64,000 nucleotides of DNA from positions 1-64,000 of the forward strand of contig MU385915.1 of NCBI GenBank assembly GCA_022497145.1. Reading direction: 5' to 3'. The notes under the pieces are model-generated. The model had not been told where the DNA came from, did no database searches, and was given only the letters and a program-made list of their open reading frames with translations. Origin of the DNA: Rostrohypoxylon terebratum. Taxonomy: Eukaryota > Ascomycota > Sordariomycetes > Xylariales > Hypoxylaceae. Every line of letters starts with the position of its first letter. Position 1 is the stretch's first letter. The position numbers were made by a program, and so were the translations under genes. Positions 33,401 to 46,648 of the stretch are shown here, in pieces.

Positions 33401-36400
33401 GCTGGAGGAGAGGTGTTGGATTGATCATTCTCCAGGAGCTGTAGAGATGACGAAACATGGTCCTTGGGTTGGACACACAACGTCTTCGTTGTGTTGGAAA
33501 TAATTCGCCCGAGATAATGGCAAACTTGACTACGTCGCCTGACGCGTGACGGAGGTCCGAGAAGGTCGATGGAACCACAGTAAAGCCCACCACAGTGAGG
33601 GAACCCTTTGGGCAAAAGGCGAAACTGTCTTATCGGTAGGATGAGAGTTACGGAAGCATAGAGGAACATTTTTAGCTGCACCAGGACATCCCATAGAACA
33701 GATAACGGGACCAATCGTAGCTTGGGAAGTGCCGAGACTTGTCCAGGGAATTGCGGAGGACCTCTTGGCTGACTTTAGCCCATGAAGCTGTGAGGGATGA
33801 TTCCGGGCAAGAATAGATCCGACCCTCCGGGTTGCTGATGCAACATAATAGAAGTTACCAGGTATTAAACATTCAGTGATTATAGAATATTTTATTTCTC
33901 GGGACCCTAGGGTTAGGACGAAAAAATGCGGGTTGCTAAAAATTGCTGGTATTGCTGGTATCGCTGGTTATCGCTGAAGGATTCATAGGGCTGAGGCTGA
34001 GTAAGAACTAAGAACCCGCGAAAAATATCTTGGCAACTTGCGCGTCTCTTGGGTCTTGAAGACGTAGAGCGTACTAGGTATATATACCAGGTATGTTGGT
34101 TAAAGAGGTTATAGGGTGAAGCATCTCGTAATTGAATCGGACAAAATTCGATGGTAGGCACCATCTGGATAATATTGATGAGAGGGGGGGGGAGGCACAT
34201 GAATTGAGGCTCTGTTGAAGGAAACCTCAGAAGCGATGTTGGAAGTGGGAAGTAGTGAAGCTTTTTGTTGTGGATAGAGTGTTGGCTTTGCCGTTTAACG
34301 GTCTTACGCACAGACTGTGGGTCCTACCAACCCTAACTAACTCACTCTTTAACCGCTTACCTAATAGAAGCTCTAGAAGTCATTATTAACCTAACCTGGT
34401 TTAATTACTACTAGTGCAATACCTACTACTACTAGCACCTTCCTAGCACCTCTTCAAAGTTTGCGTTGCTTTGTAGGAGGGCTTTTGGTAGCAGTATCCC
34501 ACCTACTCCGGCTCTTTAATTCCGAATGCCGATTGTACCTGCCTTCGCAGGATTTAATGTTGTAATGGTACACACCTGCCTGGCAGTCTAATACATCTGG
34601 ATTCTGCACATGTGTAGATGTCCAGAATCCAGATGTCCCACTAGGTACTAAGTAGTAAGTACCGAGAGTACCTAAACCTATATAAGATTAAGATTTATAC
34701 ACTTATGCAGCTATTCCAATAACAGCATTGAACATTACATTACATTACATCACATCAATTGAAATAAGAAACATTGAAATTCGATAAACAAATATTCACG
34801 GATGTACCTAGGTACCTTACCTACATTGATAACCCTTGTTCTTGTTCTTGGTTTTCGGATCAAAGGTGACATCGTAACTTGTAACATCATTTTACACACA
34901 TACCGCGTATGTATGTAAGGTTCCTTTCAAAAACAGATTTCCGTCTGAGGAATGAAACTTGCAGATACAATCACATCAATCATACCTGGTATAATTTAAA
35001 CCCCTGGTCAAATAACACAATTACACAAACTCTTTTTTTTATTATGATTATGATTATTATTATTCTCCAGATCGGAATTTATCATCCTTCCTAAGGTTGG
35101 ATTGTCACTATTATCGGGTTCCTACTCTTTCAGCCTGCGGTGAGACGGTAGAACCTCCTCGGGCCCGAGCCTCATCTATCTTCATACCTGCTGCAAGATA
35201 GCTCAGGGACCCGTCTGCTAGGCCTCGACGTCTTTCCGCTAGTCTGAAGACATTCTGTACGGCGATATACACCTGCATAAGTCTACGTCTGCTTCGACTC
35301 TACCCCGTTCCGGTTCGGACAGATCTGCCTATGACCATTCTAAGCCATCAAGCCAGCCAAGCCGTTCTAATCCTCGGAACCCTGTCCACGGAGCCCCTCT
35401 TCGGGTGCTTCGTCAATCGTCTGCAGCTGTGTTTAAGGTATGAGCACTGAAGCTACCTACCTGCCTACCTATGTACGCAGCGACACAGCGTTGTCGTCTT
35501 CCTATAGCTTCGTTGCTTGCTTGATTGCTTGCTTGCTCTCTCTCCCCATATCATGCGTATCACAATGAAGAGATGTCGCCTCTTACGGTACTCACCGCGT
35601 CTTACTATACAGATCTGAAGCTCTTTTGATTCGGCGTAGGTACAAGCTATAAATTTTCTTGTTGCTTTTATGCCATGCCAGATCTACTAAAGCACTGCTT
35701 TGGGGCTGTCGTTGGTACACAACGTACATTATCTGCGAGTCGAGCTCAGCCCATCATATCGGGACCAATCATCGACAATTTTGATCCAAGCTATTGGTTA
35801 CCTTCAATTTCTCCAAGGGTCAAGTCTGCTTAAAGGACGACCGGTTAACACCCAGTCCATTGGTAATGACATCCGACGACCCCAGGGTACCTAGGAATAT
35901 TCGCCACTATATGAAGATGTTACCTGCTGGAGAACCCTGGAGAACCCTGGAGCCTTGGTGTATTGTAGCCATGGCGCGCTGTAGGTTTATCTCTGCTCGA
36001 TGAACTACTTCGATGGTACCTCGTAGGATTAGTACGAGGAAGGCAGTGTGTGTCGTGTGTCTGCCCGTTCCTTCAGCAGCAGCTGACAGCTACCCCAGTC
36101 AGCCACCTTATTTGCGAACGCGAAATTCTCTGGTGATTCTGAAGCCGGCCATTCGTTTTCTTGTATTGATTTCATATTCCGGCTTATACTGCTAACAACT
36201 CAGTAAGTCAAGGTGACCTTACTTACCAGTCAGATTCCTCCTTAAAGTCTGCTCCACCCCGTCATTCACTGGCCTCATAACTACTTGCACCACCACCTAC
36301 ATCTATTGGGCTTTCACCAAGCAACCAAGCAACCTCTCTGACAGTCTACGTATCCTATGTGGGTCCATCTCTCACTACACCTTTCCCTAAGACCAAATCC

Positions 36401-36851
36401 GGTTTTAGTCAGTCCCCTGAGCCTTTTTCATCCGGGTCCTTGTACACTCTAAGCAGACTCCCTGTCGACTATCTTATGTCTCTGCACATCTCTCACATCC
36501 TTCATAAACTCCTGTCCAGGCCACTCGGCTTGTTTTCTTGGTTGCTTTTACCTTTCTGCTCGACTGATACCGGGCATAACATACGTCGAATCTTCTCCGT
36601 CAGCATCGAAGCGGTCTAGTTCCTTACTTTTATCTCTGTCTTGGCCCTCTCAACTCGTTACATTGTAAGCTTTGTGCTACCGCACGTTAAGACCCTCATA
36701 CATACCTATACTATCTTATAATACCACCCTCTCTACGCCCCGTCTCATCTCCTTTCCCAATCATGTCCACCTTCGTTCCACTTAAAGACTAGATATCTGC
36801 CTACCAGACCACTAGTCCAAATTTTTGACATCGATAGTAATTGGCATCGCC
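27445..36851. other. Nine-kilobase spacer between polyketide synthase and AflR-type regulator
   Basis: No gene could be supported in 9.4 kb. Frames up to 132 codons occur but show no recognisable domains, and most overlap others on both strands. The region holds scattered TAGG/CCTA blocks (near 28010, 29690, 29920, 34800), a fold-back element at 34593-34636 and short tandem repeats (near 34733, 35515, 35930). The last kilobase is pyrimidine-rich and likely the long leader of the regulator gene. Confidence 0.5.
34593..34636. repeat. 14-bp perfect inverted repeat (fold-back)
   Basis: ACATCTGGATTCTG (34593-34606) and its exact reverse complement (34623-34636) are separated by 16 bases that contain CACATGTG. 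A transcript would form a stable hairpin. There is no gene close enough to call it a terminator. Confidence 0.7.
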
Positions 36852-38120
36852 ATGGCTTCCTCTACGAAAGCTCGCCAACCTCGCCTCCGAGCTTCATGCG
36901 ACGGATGTTTCTTAGCCAAGGTCAAATGCTCCAAAGCCCGGCCGATATGTTCCCGCTGTCTAGCTTGTGGCATCGAGTGCCGCTATTCACCTTCGAGCCG
37001 GGCCGGCAAGCCCAAATCTGAACATAACGGAAGCGCTCACGCGAATACCCCCCAAGATATGCAGCAAATGCACCACGGCTTAATAGAAGATAAGAATATC
37101 ACATACCCCGCAGCACATCAAACGCCGCCTGAACATATGTTCAATTTCGAGGCAGGATGGACTACTCCTCCTACTAGTATGGACGGTGGTCTCAGCCGAA
37201 ACCCTTCGATATCCACAGGGCTTGCTATGCTCGGAGTGGAAGATAGAGGAATGGGCGAACATGACCCAATGTCCGCTCCTCCGGAGATATACTCATCAAC
37301 AATACCATGGACCCCTCCCACGGATCTTTCGTGCGCAACATTTGGTGAGATCCCCGTTACAACAGGTCCTATGCCCGGCACTCAGATGCGATCCCACTCT
37401 TTCGATTTGTCTATGTCAACACCGATGACATGGAACGATCCAGTATCACACGATATAATCACATATAACCAGGTTCCGACACCGACAAGCATGTCTTCAA
37501 ACTATTTTCCCAGCCCAACGACCACGCCAACAATGAGGCCAGCCGGTCCCCGTCATAGATCGTCGTCGACTACTATTAACGGAGGTTCCTGTACTTGCTT
37601 TACAGCATGCCTGCAATCGCTTCAAGCATTGCATAACGCTTCGTCTCCAGCTTTGCCGCCTTTTGACTTCGTCCTATCCTTAAATCGTAAGGCGGTGGAA
37701 GGATGCGCAGCTATGTTATCCTGTAGCAAGTGTATGAGTCGGTCCGGCACGCATACTGCAACGATGCTTCTGGCCACCGTTATCGGCAAAATCACGTCGT
37801 TCTACAATACCGCCTCTCACTCGTATTTTGAGCATGGCACAATGGGTATGACACCGAACAACCCAGGAACGAATGTCGGGGTCAGCCTAGGTGTATATCA
37901 ACTCAACGGAGAAGATGGGAAATGGCTAGAGCTTGAGATTCTGGCTAGAGAGCTGAGGAAATTAGAGGAAGTGTACTCCCGATTCCGAGAAGTTGTTTGT
38001 ACCGATTTCTCTGATATACCCGACGTGACTAAAGCTATGATCGGGTATCTTGGACAAAGTCTAGGATCTACACTCGAAGTCATTAGTCATAGAAAGGGGG
38101 ACATGGCCTTTATTGCCTAA
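36852..38120 (+). CDS. AflR-type Zn(II)2Cys6 pathway regulator
   Basis: A DNA-binding activator of the AflR family. I chose the ATG at 36852 (GCCATGG context), giving 422 residues; an in-frame ATG nine codons upstream is possible. The zinc cluster sits at residues 16-43 with spacing C-x2-C-x6-C-x6-C-x2-C-x6-C, the AflR-type arrangement, and an extra cysteine at 39. A low-complexity Pro/Ser/Thr-rich middle follows. The C-terminal AflR domain (about 244-330, beginning [18 protein letters not shown], with NRKAVEGC and [10 protein letters not shown]) is typical of regulators in polyketide clusters. No intron is needed. It lies 9.4 kb downstream of the polyketide synthase on the same strand. Melanin loci of Pestalotiopsis carry an AflR-like and a Cmr1-like regulator together (from memory), so a role in melanin control is likely but inferred. 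Confidence 0.88.
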   Translation: MASSTKARQPRLRASCDGCFLAKVKCSKARPICSRCLACGIECRYSPSSRAGKPKSEHNGSAHANTPQDMQQMHHGLIEDKNITYPAAHQTPPEHMFNFEAGWTTPPTSMDGGLSRNPSISTGLAMLGVEDRGMGEHDPMSAPPEIYSSTIPWTPPTDLSCATFGEIPVTTGPMPGTQMRSHSFDLSMSTPMTWNDPVSHDIITYNQVPTPTSMSSNYFPSPTTTPTMRPAGPRHRSSSTTINGGSCTCFTACLQSLQALHNASSPALPPFDFVLSLNRKAVEGCAAMLSCSKCMSRSGTHTATMLLATVIGKITSFYNTASHSYFEHGTMGMTPNNPGTNVGVSLGVYQLNGEDGKWLELEILARELRKLEEVYSRFREVVCTDFSDIPDVTKAMIGYLGQSLGSTLEVISHRKGDMAFIA

Positions 38121-41100
38121 AGTCCCAAGCGACGACTGCGACAGGGGCAAATACGGCGACAGACGGCGCACTATTGCACGAAATTACGATGTGACGCAGA
38201 AGAGGTCGGAACGGCCCACGCAGCAATATATACGTTTCAAGTCTGATTAATTATAATGACCAATTTCGATTCCACTATTACCTCCACATTCTACGCTTCT
38301 ATGTTGTATTTCGCTGCAGAGTTCACCATAGCGAAAGCGAGTTTCGGCGCTTCGAGGCGGTTGATCTATTAACAAGTTGGAGTCTACTATTCGTTTCTTT
38401 CTTTCTCGCACAGGGACATGGTATGCTGCTTGATTTGGGACAAGCAGTGGGGGGAAAAGTTAAGCTATCAACCTAAAACATCATCTCGCATTTTTGGGTG
38501 GCTGTTTGGCCTGCAAGACAGGAGGCGTTGGGATTGGGTTGGTCTACGATAACCGAAGAACAGGTTAGTTTATGATGGTGAGCACTGAGCTACTCTCCTT
38601 TGATCCTTCTAGAGGTGTGGCAATGTACCAACATAACGAGCACGACGACAACATAGTTTATTCGAGATATCTATTTGGCTAGAAAGAAACTTGAATCTAC
38701 AGTCTATATTTCAAATATTTACAATTTATCGGATGCTTCCACACCGCCAGTTTTGAAGTACATTGGGCGTATGCTCATTCTCAAGGCGGCCACTTTGTTG
38801 ACTCAGACAACTCGAAAGACGAACATTGTTTGTAAACTTGGGCGACGATTGGAGGTGCGGGACGTTCAGAGCCTATGGAAAGACATGCAGAAAAGTTCGG
38901 GCCTTGTCGCGGGTACTTCAAAATCCTTACCCCCGCAGACGTTCATTTGCTACGGTCTCGTGATTCCAGTCATCACTTTTTGCGACGCTTACAGAAGCGT
39001 CACCTTCTTAGCGTCAGCACTCTTTGCACGGGAATAGCCTTCAACACAAGCAACAAAGATCTGATCGCGCCGTATCTAAAAGCGGGACGTAGATCACTTA
39101 GGTATGCTTAGGTATGAGGAATTCCAGTGGGGGAAGCCGACTGGCTGAAAAGTTGTTGGATGTTACCTGTAGGTGAAATATTACTAAATGCGGCCTCGAC
39201 AGCTAATACATCTATTGTTTCCTAAGGATTGCTGGATTGCTTACAAAAAAAAAACAGAAAAGACGGAAATAAGGCTTTACTCCTTACGAAAGTATTATTT
39301 ATCATCCACCTAGACTGTCTGATTTATAAGTTCCGCTTCGGAGAGCCAAGCCTACCTATACGATTGACAAGCTGTCAAACCAGCAGATATTCAATTTGTA
39401 AGACGTTACTTATTAGGTATTAGGTGACGCGATGCAACCTGCCGGCGACGTGTGGGGGGCAGTATTGGGCAGCCACCCATGATGACGGCCGAGAACCCAA
39501 AGCCTAGGCACGTAAAGTTGATTCTATTCTAGCGTGATTGGCTCGCGTTCTCGGATGATGGCTTCTGGGCACGGTAGCTGAGTCGCTAGCCACAGCGATC
39601 CTACGAAACACGTACAATCCCTTCTTTCTAGAATGGCGACCAAAGATGTGACTCCCCAGTGACTCCCCAGCGTCACCTCTACCTTAGCGCTTCCAGCCAC
39701 TCCGATACGGTTATTCAGCTTTTGAAGATCTCTCTCCCATCGTACATTGCATGGCACAGCCCCTCCGATGCCGTTCGTTCCATCTCAATACGTACTACGT
39801 CAAAAAAGCAACTTTGGATCGATCTATACGCCCGGGTCTCAGCTACTACTACATGATTTGATCTTGGCATTGCGAAGTTACATTCAAGGCGTGTGTCCAG
39901 AGCCACGAGGCGGGGCCATCGATGGCATCATATCCACAGTCTCAATGCCACCCCGACTACGTGAGGCTGAATCGACCTTCCCAGCTGCACCTCCGAGTCT
40001 CACAACGATGCTAGATCGTGATAAATCCAAGGTTGTTACGCGTCACGCTCGCTATACGGGAACGAATACGGTTTGTAACCCATCTATCGGGATGACTTCT
40101 CCAATAGGTAATTTTCCATAGACTCAAGGAAAATGCTTATAGGCTTAAAGCAAAAAATGTAAGATCTTGATGTATATCACGGAAATGTTTTTCATCACAG
40201 CCCTTTTAACCGCGTTGAAAAGGTACCTAATAGTACATAATATCAGTGGATAACGATGCGCCAAGTCTAATTTGAGATTTTTATAAAACATCATGAAATT
40301 TAAACTAGTTCAAAGTTCAAACAAGTGTCTTCGTACTTACCTACCTCAGATACTTACCTACTTCAGACTGTCTTGACAAGGATTAACCTGATTAGAGACA
40401 CGATTTATTTTAGAAGTCTTAAAAATAGGGTGAAGCTCAGGGTCACAGCAGAGAATATTAGGTACTATGTACAGCACAGGCATCGATGCATCCAGCCAAT
40501 TGCAATAATAGCGAATCGTAATGCTAATTTATAGTTACTTAAGGCTGTATGAATAAAAACAAAAATGCCACTAATATGGAGGGACATGAAATATGGATAT
40601 TCAATGGTTGAGACGCAGTGAGCTTAGGACCTTAGTAGGTATGCTGTACCTGTATTATAGTAAATGCGCTAGTCTAAATGTGAATTAGCTTGTGCCTCTC
40701 TCTTGGGTCGTCCAGACTCCACGGAATAGGTACGGAAACCACACTCCAGAGTCCAGAGTCCAGGTACAAGGTTTAGGCAACTATGACCAAACAGTTGAAG
40801 TTGGTGGGTGGAAAACATTCGCTAGCGGGGAAACCCCACTGCAACCCTCTAAAACCTTATCTCAAGGTAAGTAAATAGTCTAGCTACATTGGTATTAGGT
40901 ACGTTTTTAGTTATGTAGATCCCGGGTCTCCCGCTTGCTCCAATTAACACACCGTTTGATTTTCCAAACTCAACCTTGGAACGGAACTCTCTCACCCTCA
41001 CACACTCACACACCTTCAATCCCAATCCCAATCTCACATACTCACACTCATCTTTCTAAACCTCTTCTTATCTCACTTCCACGCAACTCATTTTGGGGGC

Positions 41101-44100
41101 CGTCTATACTCTAGCAGTCTAGATCCCTAAGACTTAAGTCTCCAACATTCGATCTGAGAATCCTATACCAAACTTCAGGATTAGCTGAATATCCTCAGAT
41201 CGGGACCGAACCCGCAACACGTGTTATACCTCCGTGGGATTCCCAGGCTGCCAGGTGGTCCCCACCATCTACAAAATCTGAGAGCCTTGGAAGTTGAAGA
41301 TTTCATCATAAAGGATCTGGTGATCCTCATTGCCTCACATATATTACGTGAATAGCCTAGTACGTGCGGGCGAGTCCGACACTATAAGCCTGTCGCGTAC
41401 TTGCCGATCATGGTAGTATGTTTCTCTACTACTCATAGGACGTGTTCGTCCTTGGGTTTCCTTAAAAAAGAAAAAAGAGCAAATCTTACCTCTCGTCCTA
41501 GCTGCCTAGAAGACGCGCAAACACGTACACCCATCCGCCTCTTATTCTATAATGCGCTGACACCTACCTGCCTATGGTCAATGGTCAATGGTCAATGGTT
41601 CAATCGGCCCGCACGGGTAAGGTATATGCGAGATACTCAGCAGGCCAGGGCATAAACGAGCTGCGCATGCAGGTCAAATCACCTCAAGCGAGAAAAATAG
41701 CTAGAGGCTGTCCAGTCAGACCTGAGAATGGTCTGGAAAAGGCCCACGCAAAGTGCTTTTGAACGTCCATTGTCGACTTGATTGCCTACCTTAGCTCTGG
41801 ACCCCATCGATGCTAAGATCGCTATGACGGATGGTAGATTACAAACATTGTGGACCTATGAAACTAGTGTGGCTTTCCAAAAGCCCTCATAGATGGCGAC
41901 ATCAACATACAAGCCGCCTCCCTCGGATAGCCGACCGGGTCCTGCAATACCACCATGTGGCTTCATCGGAACTCTTCACCGGTATCGCTTAATCGAGCTC
42001 CATTCGCACGAGTCGGACGAACTGAGTCGCCGCTTACATACCTATCTCCTTGGAGATACCAATGCCTTGCTTGTTACGTACTCATCGAAACTGGCGATGG
42101 ATCGCGAAGCGAATTCCATCACCTCACTTCAACTCATCGATGTCTCCCTTTGGACATTTAGTGCGAAGCTCTTGCATCCGTCCTTCCCCGAGAACTCTTA
42201 TCTTTATCGATCCTCGTCGAGGCCACGAAATATAGGATACCTAGGATGGACTTTCCCTTCTGGCCTTTCTACTTCATTGACCAAGTCTGCGAGACACTAA
42301 CTCTCCGATTCCTGATACACAGACCTATAGCTGTTGGTAATGCAGTTCCAACATCGATGTAAGGCGAAGAGATTGCCATTGTTAGGAAGCAGGCTGTCGA
42401 CCGGAATTTTCTGTACACAAGGACTTTCAGCTTTTATTGGACGACGCCTCACGCCACTACAATTCTCTATGTACCTACCTTAGTAGGTACATCTAGACAA
42501 CTCTTGTAAATGGATCAACACGGTGTAGTTGAGCATCGTGTTTACCGGCATTATGCCTCTCCATACGTGTGGTTGGCAGGCCGACCTTACCGACCCCCAC
42601 AGATCCAGAGTCTGCTGTATCCAGGTAGGTGAGTACTGGTTACAGGTAACATCTAACTAGGTACCTACCTACCAAGATATATTCGACTTCTATGAAAAAC
42701 TCCCTGATCAACATTCAAGCCAATGACGCCCGGTCGCAGAAAGACTAATCCACAAGTATATAGACGCTGCAGTCATATCTCGTTAGGAATGCTTGATTTA
42801 CTCCTTTCGTGTAAGTATCACCCGAGAAGGCTCTGTCATTAAGAGCTAATGCCCCTCTTTCAAACACATCTTACAACCTGATTTGATAGCTTGTCTTTGG
42901 TTTTACCAAGGAGCATGTTCAGAGCCTAGGATGGACTACTTGATGATGACGACAGTGGCTCGGCTTGGGCGCTAACTCTGTTTTACTAGGATGACCATCC
43001 GTCAACAAGCACTTCAAGATTATGGAATTTGTGAAAAGAGTACCACTGTTAGTATCATTCGCCTTGCTGACGCCATGGAAAACCAGCAAAGTTGATATTA
43101 ATTGAGCACCCTTGCTGAGATATCGAGACCCCCAAATACTCCATCTGCCGCCTCAACTTACTGCTTACGTATATATAGACCATCCGCGAACCAAGCCAAT
43201 AAGACGGATAACCTACCAAATATGAATCACAATATTCATTCTGATTCGACCTTGGCGATGTAAGCAGAATACGGGACATTTTCCAATCTAACGCCGCGGA
43301 GACCCATGGGGTACGAATGAACCTACAAATATCTTAGTAGCGGGGTGTAATCAAAGAACAAGAACTATTAGTTTCGCATCAAGAGGATTGCGCGCCCGTA
43401 AGCCACGAGGATAGCGAATCCCCCAAAATAAGCCGTCCCTAGGGACTTTTACCAAGGAATGTGTTCATGCGTCGTACGGTATTCCAACGGGATAGAACGT
43501 TTGATCAAGAACTACATCAAACACGTGTAAGAGACCCGTTAAAACCGGATAGCCCTATATGACATCGCCCCCCACGTGGTTATACAGCCATAGAGACGGT
43601 GGTTGGAATACCGAATCCTTCGAATATGCCTTCGAACGTGAAACGACCAAGGGCTCCAGTTTTCCCTTCCTTCTCTCCACGTTGGTATCATGCTGCTCAT
43701 CGTCTCGCACGGCACCGTCATCATAAGTGAGTACATAAGTTGTCAAAGGTGTGTCCCTTACCTAAGTCGGCTTCTTCAACCTCCGCGCTGGCTACGACAG
43801 ACAGGTCGCCAATTCCAGCGTATGTCGCTTACTCACATTCGCAAAAGGCATACTAGACGTCTATAACGCAGCTTAAGCACGGCCACTCATGCCAGCGTAC
43901 CTACCTACCCAGTATCTACCTACCTTAGGTACCTACCTAATATATATCTCGCCAATTATATGCCCGTTGGATACCTATATCGTACCATAAGTAATATCTG
44001 GTATGAATATTCTCGCATGAAAGGGTATCATTACATGTACCTAGGTATGTACTTATATCTCCGTCATACCCGGGTATGTGTTCTCCAATGCAAGTATGAG

Positions 44101-46648
44101 ATATTTACTAAATGTACCTAGGTAAGTTTTACGCCTGGGGCATACCATGAAACCTATCTTGAACTCGGTCATGATGTCTCTTGGTAAAAATGCTCCTCAG
44201 GCCAAGGATGAGAGTAAGCTGATATCGAGGGCCTAGAGAACCGTTGTTAGTTTAGCATAGGGCATGCGCCCACCGCCCACCGCCCATCATGCTGCATGTC
44301 AGTAGAAGAACTACATGCAGTGCAAATCGCCGCTAGCAAGGTTGAGAGCCAACTATCCACCGCCAGCAATTTGCGCACCTCCCTACCTAAGGAGGCACTT
44401 CAAGTGGTACGAAAAGCGCACGATGACATTGGAAGTTGGATGGAAGTTCTAAGTCGCACAAGAATAAGCTCTTCTCTCAGTGCTTACATCGAATTTCCAG
44501 TACATACTACATTGCGTGTGGTCTCATCTCATCTCACCTTCGCTATCATCTCAAAAGTCGTTCACTTATTCGCCAAAGATCTGTTGGTCATACGCGCAGG
44601 CGGCGGCAAAGGAGGCAATACAGCAAAAAGAAGCGGTAAACCCAATCTCAAATAACCACCAGACACCCAATCTTTACACGCTTATGTGGCACAAGGTGCG
44701 ACCTACTTCGCTCTCTATATCCCTTTCTTCCGCCTTCCTTAACCTCTTCTCCCGTTTCCTATTCTTTTTTTTTCTTTCGTCCCACGGATTTTCATCATTC
44801 ATATCGGCAGTTGACACGTCTACCCGCTACCCGTGGCGATGAGAACCAAAGGATATGCTGGTTAGCGGGGTCCTTGCATCGCGATATACTGCCATTTGGT
44901 GGTCAGCAATTTTCGAGCCGCGCCCCGTATCCGTAGCTTTATTTGGGTTGGTGGGAAGAAGCTCCGGCTGCCAGGGTCCTAAAGCCGAGCTGTTGCGCCC
45001 TCTTGGCGTGGGTGTTTTCGGGTGAGATGGCGACCGCGGAGATAAGAAATAACAGCATGATCGCAGGAGTGAACGATATTTCGTCGTACTACTTTTTTTT
45101 TGCATACGACATGACGAGTAGCAAGTGACGGGCGGTAAGTAATCACGAGCCTCATCGAAATCTTCTCGTCAATCCTCATGATCCCTTCATTTTCCTGCCT
45201 CCTACCCTCCCTAACTGCCTTGAGATACTCGGGTGGGTAAATCCTCGGACACGTTAAGACGGGGATCCTTCAATTATGAGCTAGGGGAGCTTATCGCTAG
45301 GGTTAGCTTATGTGCATATTAGCGATCGCGCACCACCACGCCCTGTTACCTGTAGGAACAACTACCGAGAACGAAACCAACAGCGCGGGAACCGGGGGGG
45401 CCTTTTCGATCTGCGCAAGGTAGAGCAACCCGTCCCCCAGGCTCTGGACGTTCTGTCGGAAGGGGTAAACGCGCAGATCCCTTGGCTCTCGAGAATCCTA
45501 CGAGTATCTCCAGTTTGTCCGTTGGTAAGATACCGGGTAGGTTATATCAAGAATTAGACGTCGCAGTCAGGTAATATGTTTATTTAAAGGTCTGAAACAC
45601 TGTCTACCTATATGTGTTTTTTTTTGTCTAATCATGGTCAGTTCGTTCGTTACGCGGAAGACGTGTTCGGACTCCCTATATGACTAGATTTTATTGCCTT
45701 ATTCCCAAGGCCAAGACCCGACGATTATATGTGTATAGGCTATCTAACCGCTGCAGCGGTAGGTGGGCCGGGCGGGATGGTCCCGGGAATAGAGCCTCAT
45801 TAACAGACGTCTGCCCTGGATCAGGCACTACCTGACGTAATATTATAAAACATCATAAACACCACGAGTGGTGACGCGGCCGCGGTATTAGCGGGTTTAG
45901 ACAGAAGCATTTGTGTGAGAATCCGCATGTTTGGCAGATGGATCCATGGATATGATGGATATATAGCATAGTGGCTAGGTAGCTAATACCATAGCCAAAC
46001 CGTGGCGTGCATGGACATGTCTTGGTAAATCTGACTTTGAATAGTCTGTAGATTCTGTAGCAAGGCTACGGCCGCGACATGACTACTAACTTTGGCGCAT
46101 TACTCATCCGCGATCGCGCGCGCGACGTAATTATTCACCGGTACACCGAGCAGAACCAGATTGCTTACTGATAAGACCGACGATGGTGTGAAGAGCTAGT
46201 GACGCCGCCGACGACAACAACATTGGAATGAATCATCACCCGCACTTGGGATGATGGAGACACAAACGTATTTGATATGGCTCGTTCTTGAATTCTTCAT
46301 CTCTAATCTGCCCCGCCCGTGGCGAACGGACGGGATCCGCAAAAAAAAGGACACATTCTCGCTACATCGATGCTTTGAGGGATACCTGTAAGAGAGCCTT
46401 CATAACACCCCTTATCCCCAATCTCACGATCGCGCCTATTCCCGACCAGTTTTGACATTTCCGCGCCAACTCTCCTCTCTACTTTTTTTTCGCCACTTGT
46501 ATATGATGACAGTCAAATCTAGCATCTCCTGGAAAAGCCACGTCCAGCAATCTTACACGCCCCGCTCGTGTCCTAGCTGCATGCCATGGCAAGACGCCCA
46601 AAGCCACTCAGCTTTGGCGGAAGAAGAAGGGGGTCAGTCGCGCGCAGA
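38121..46648. other. Spacer between AflR-type regulator and reductase
   Basis: No gene supported in 8.5 kb. Frames of up to 135 codons (38675-39037, 39747-40121, 41893-42300, 44296-44655) show no recognisable family and lie among stop-rich sequence. It contains a compact stem-loop-rich element at 41150-41282, a GTCAATG tandem near 41577 and TAGG/CCTA blocks near 42640, 43900 and 44100. Confidence 0.45.
41150..41282. other. Compact stem-loop-rich element, possible RNA polymerase III relic
   Basis: A 9-bp inverted repeat (CGATCTGAG at 41150-41158, CTCAGATCG at 41194-41202) is followed by a second closing arm (ATCTGAG at 41276-41282) that also pairs with CTCAGAT at 41194-41200. Inside the 89-bp unit are four small hairpins: CGGG/CCCG (41201-41214), AACACGTGTT (41216-41225), TGGGA/TCCCA (41235-41245) and GGTGG/CCACC (41254-41266). 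On the minus strand GGTTCGGTCCC resembles a B box. It is not a canonical tRNA, and its resemblance to a 5S rRNA 3' part is weak. Confidence 0.3.

Noticed and set aside
33325..33714. 129-codon minus-strand frame with an overlapping 80-codon frame
   Set aside because: Looked like a decayed gene at first because both frames read fairly naturally, but I could match neither to a family and flanking sequence is full of stops.
41190..41290. Possible tRNA or 5S rRNA gene
   Set aside because: The arms do not form a standard cloverleaf with a 5-bp T stem and 7-base loop, and 5S similarity is limited to a short 3' part. Kept only as an unexplained structured element.
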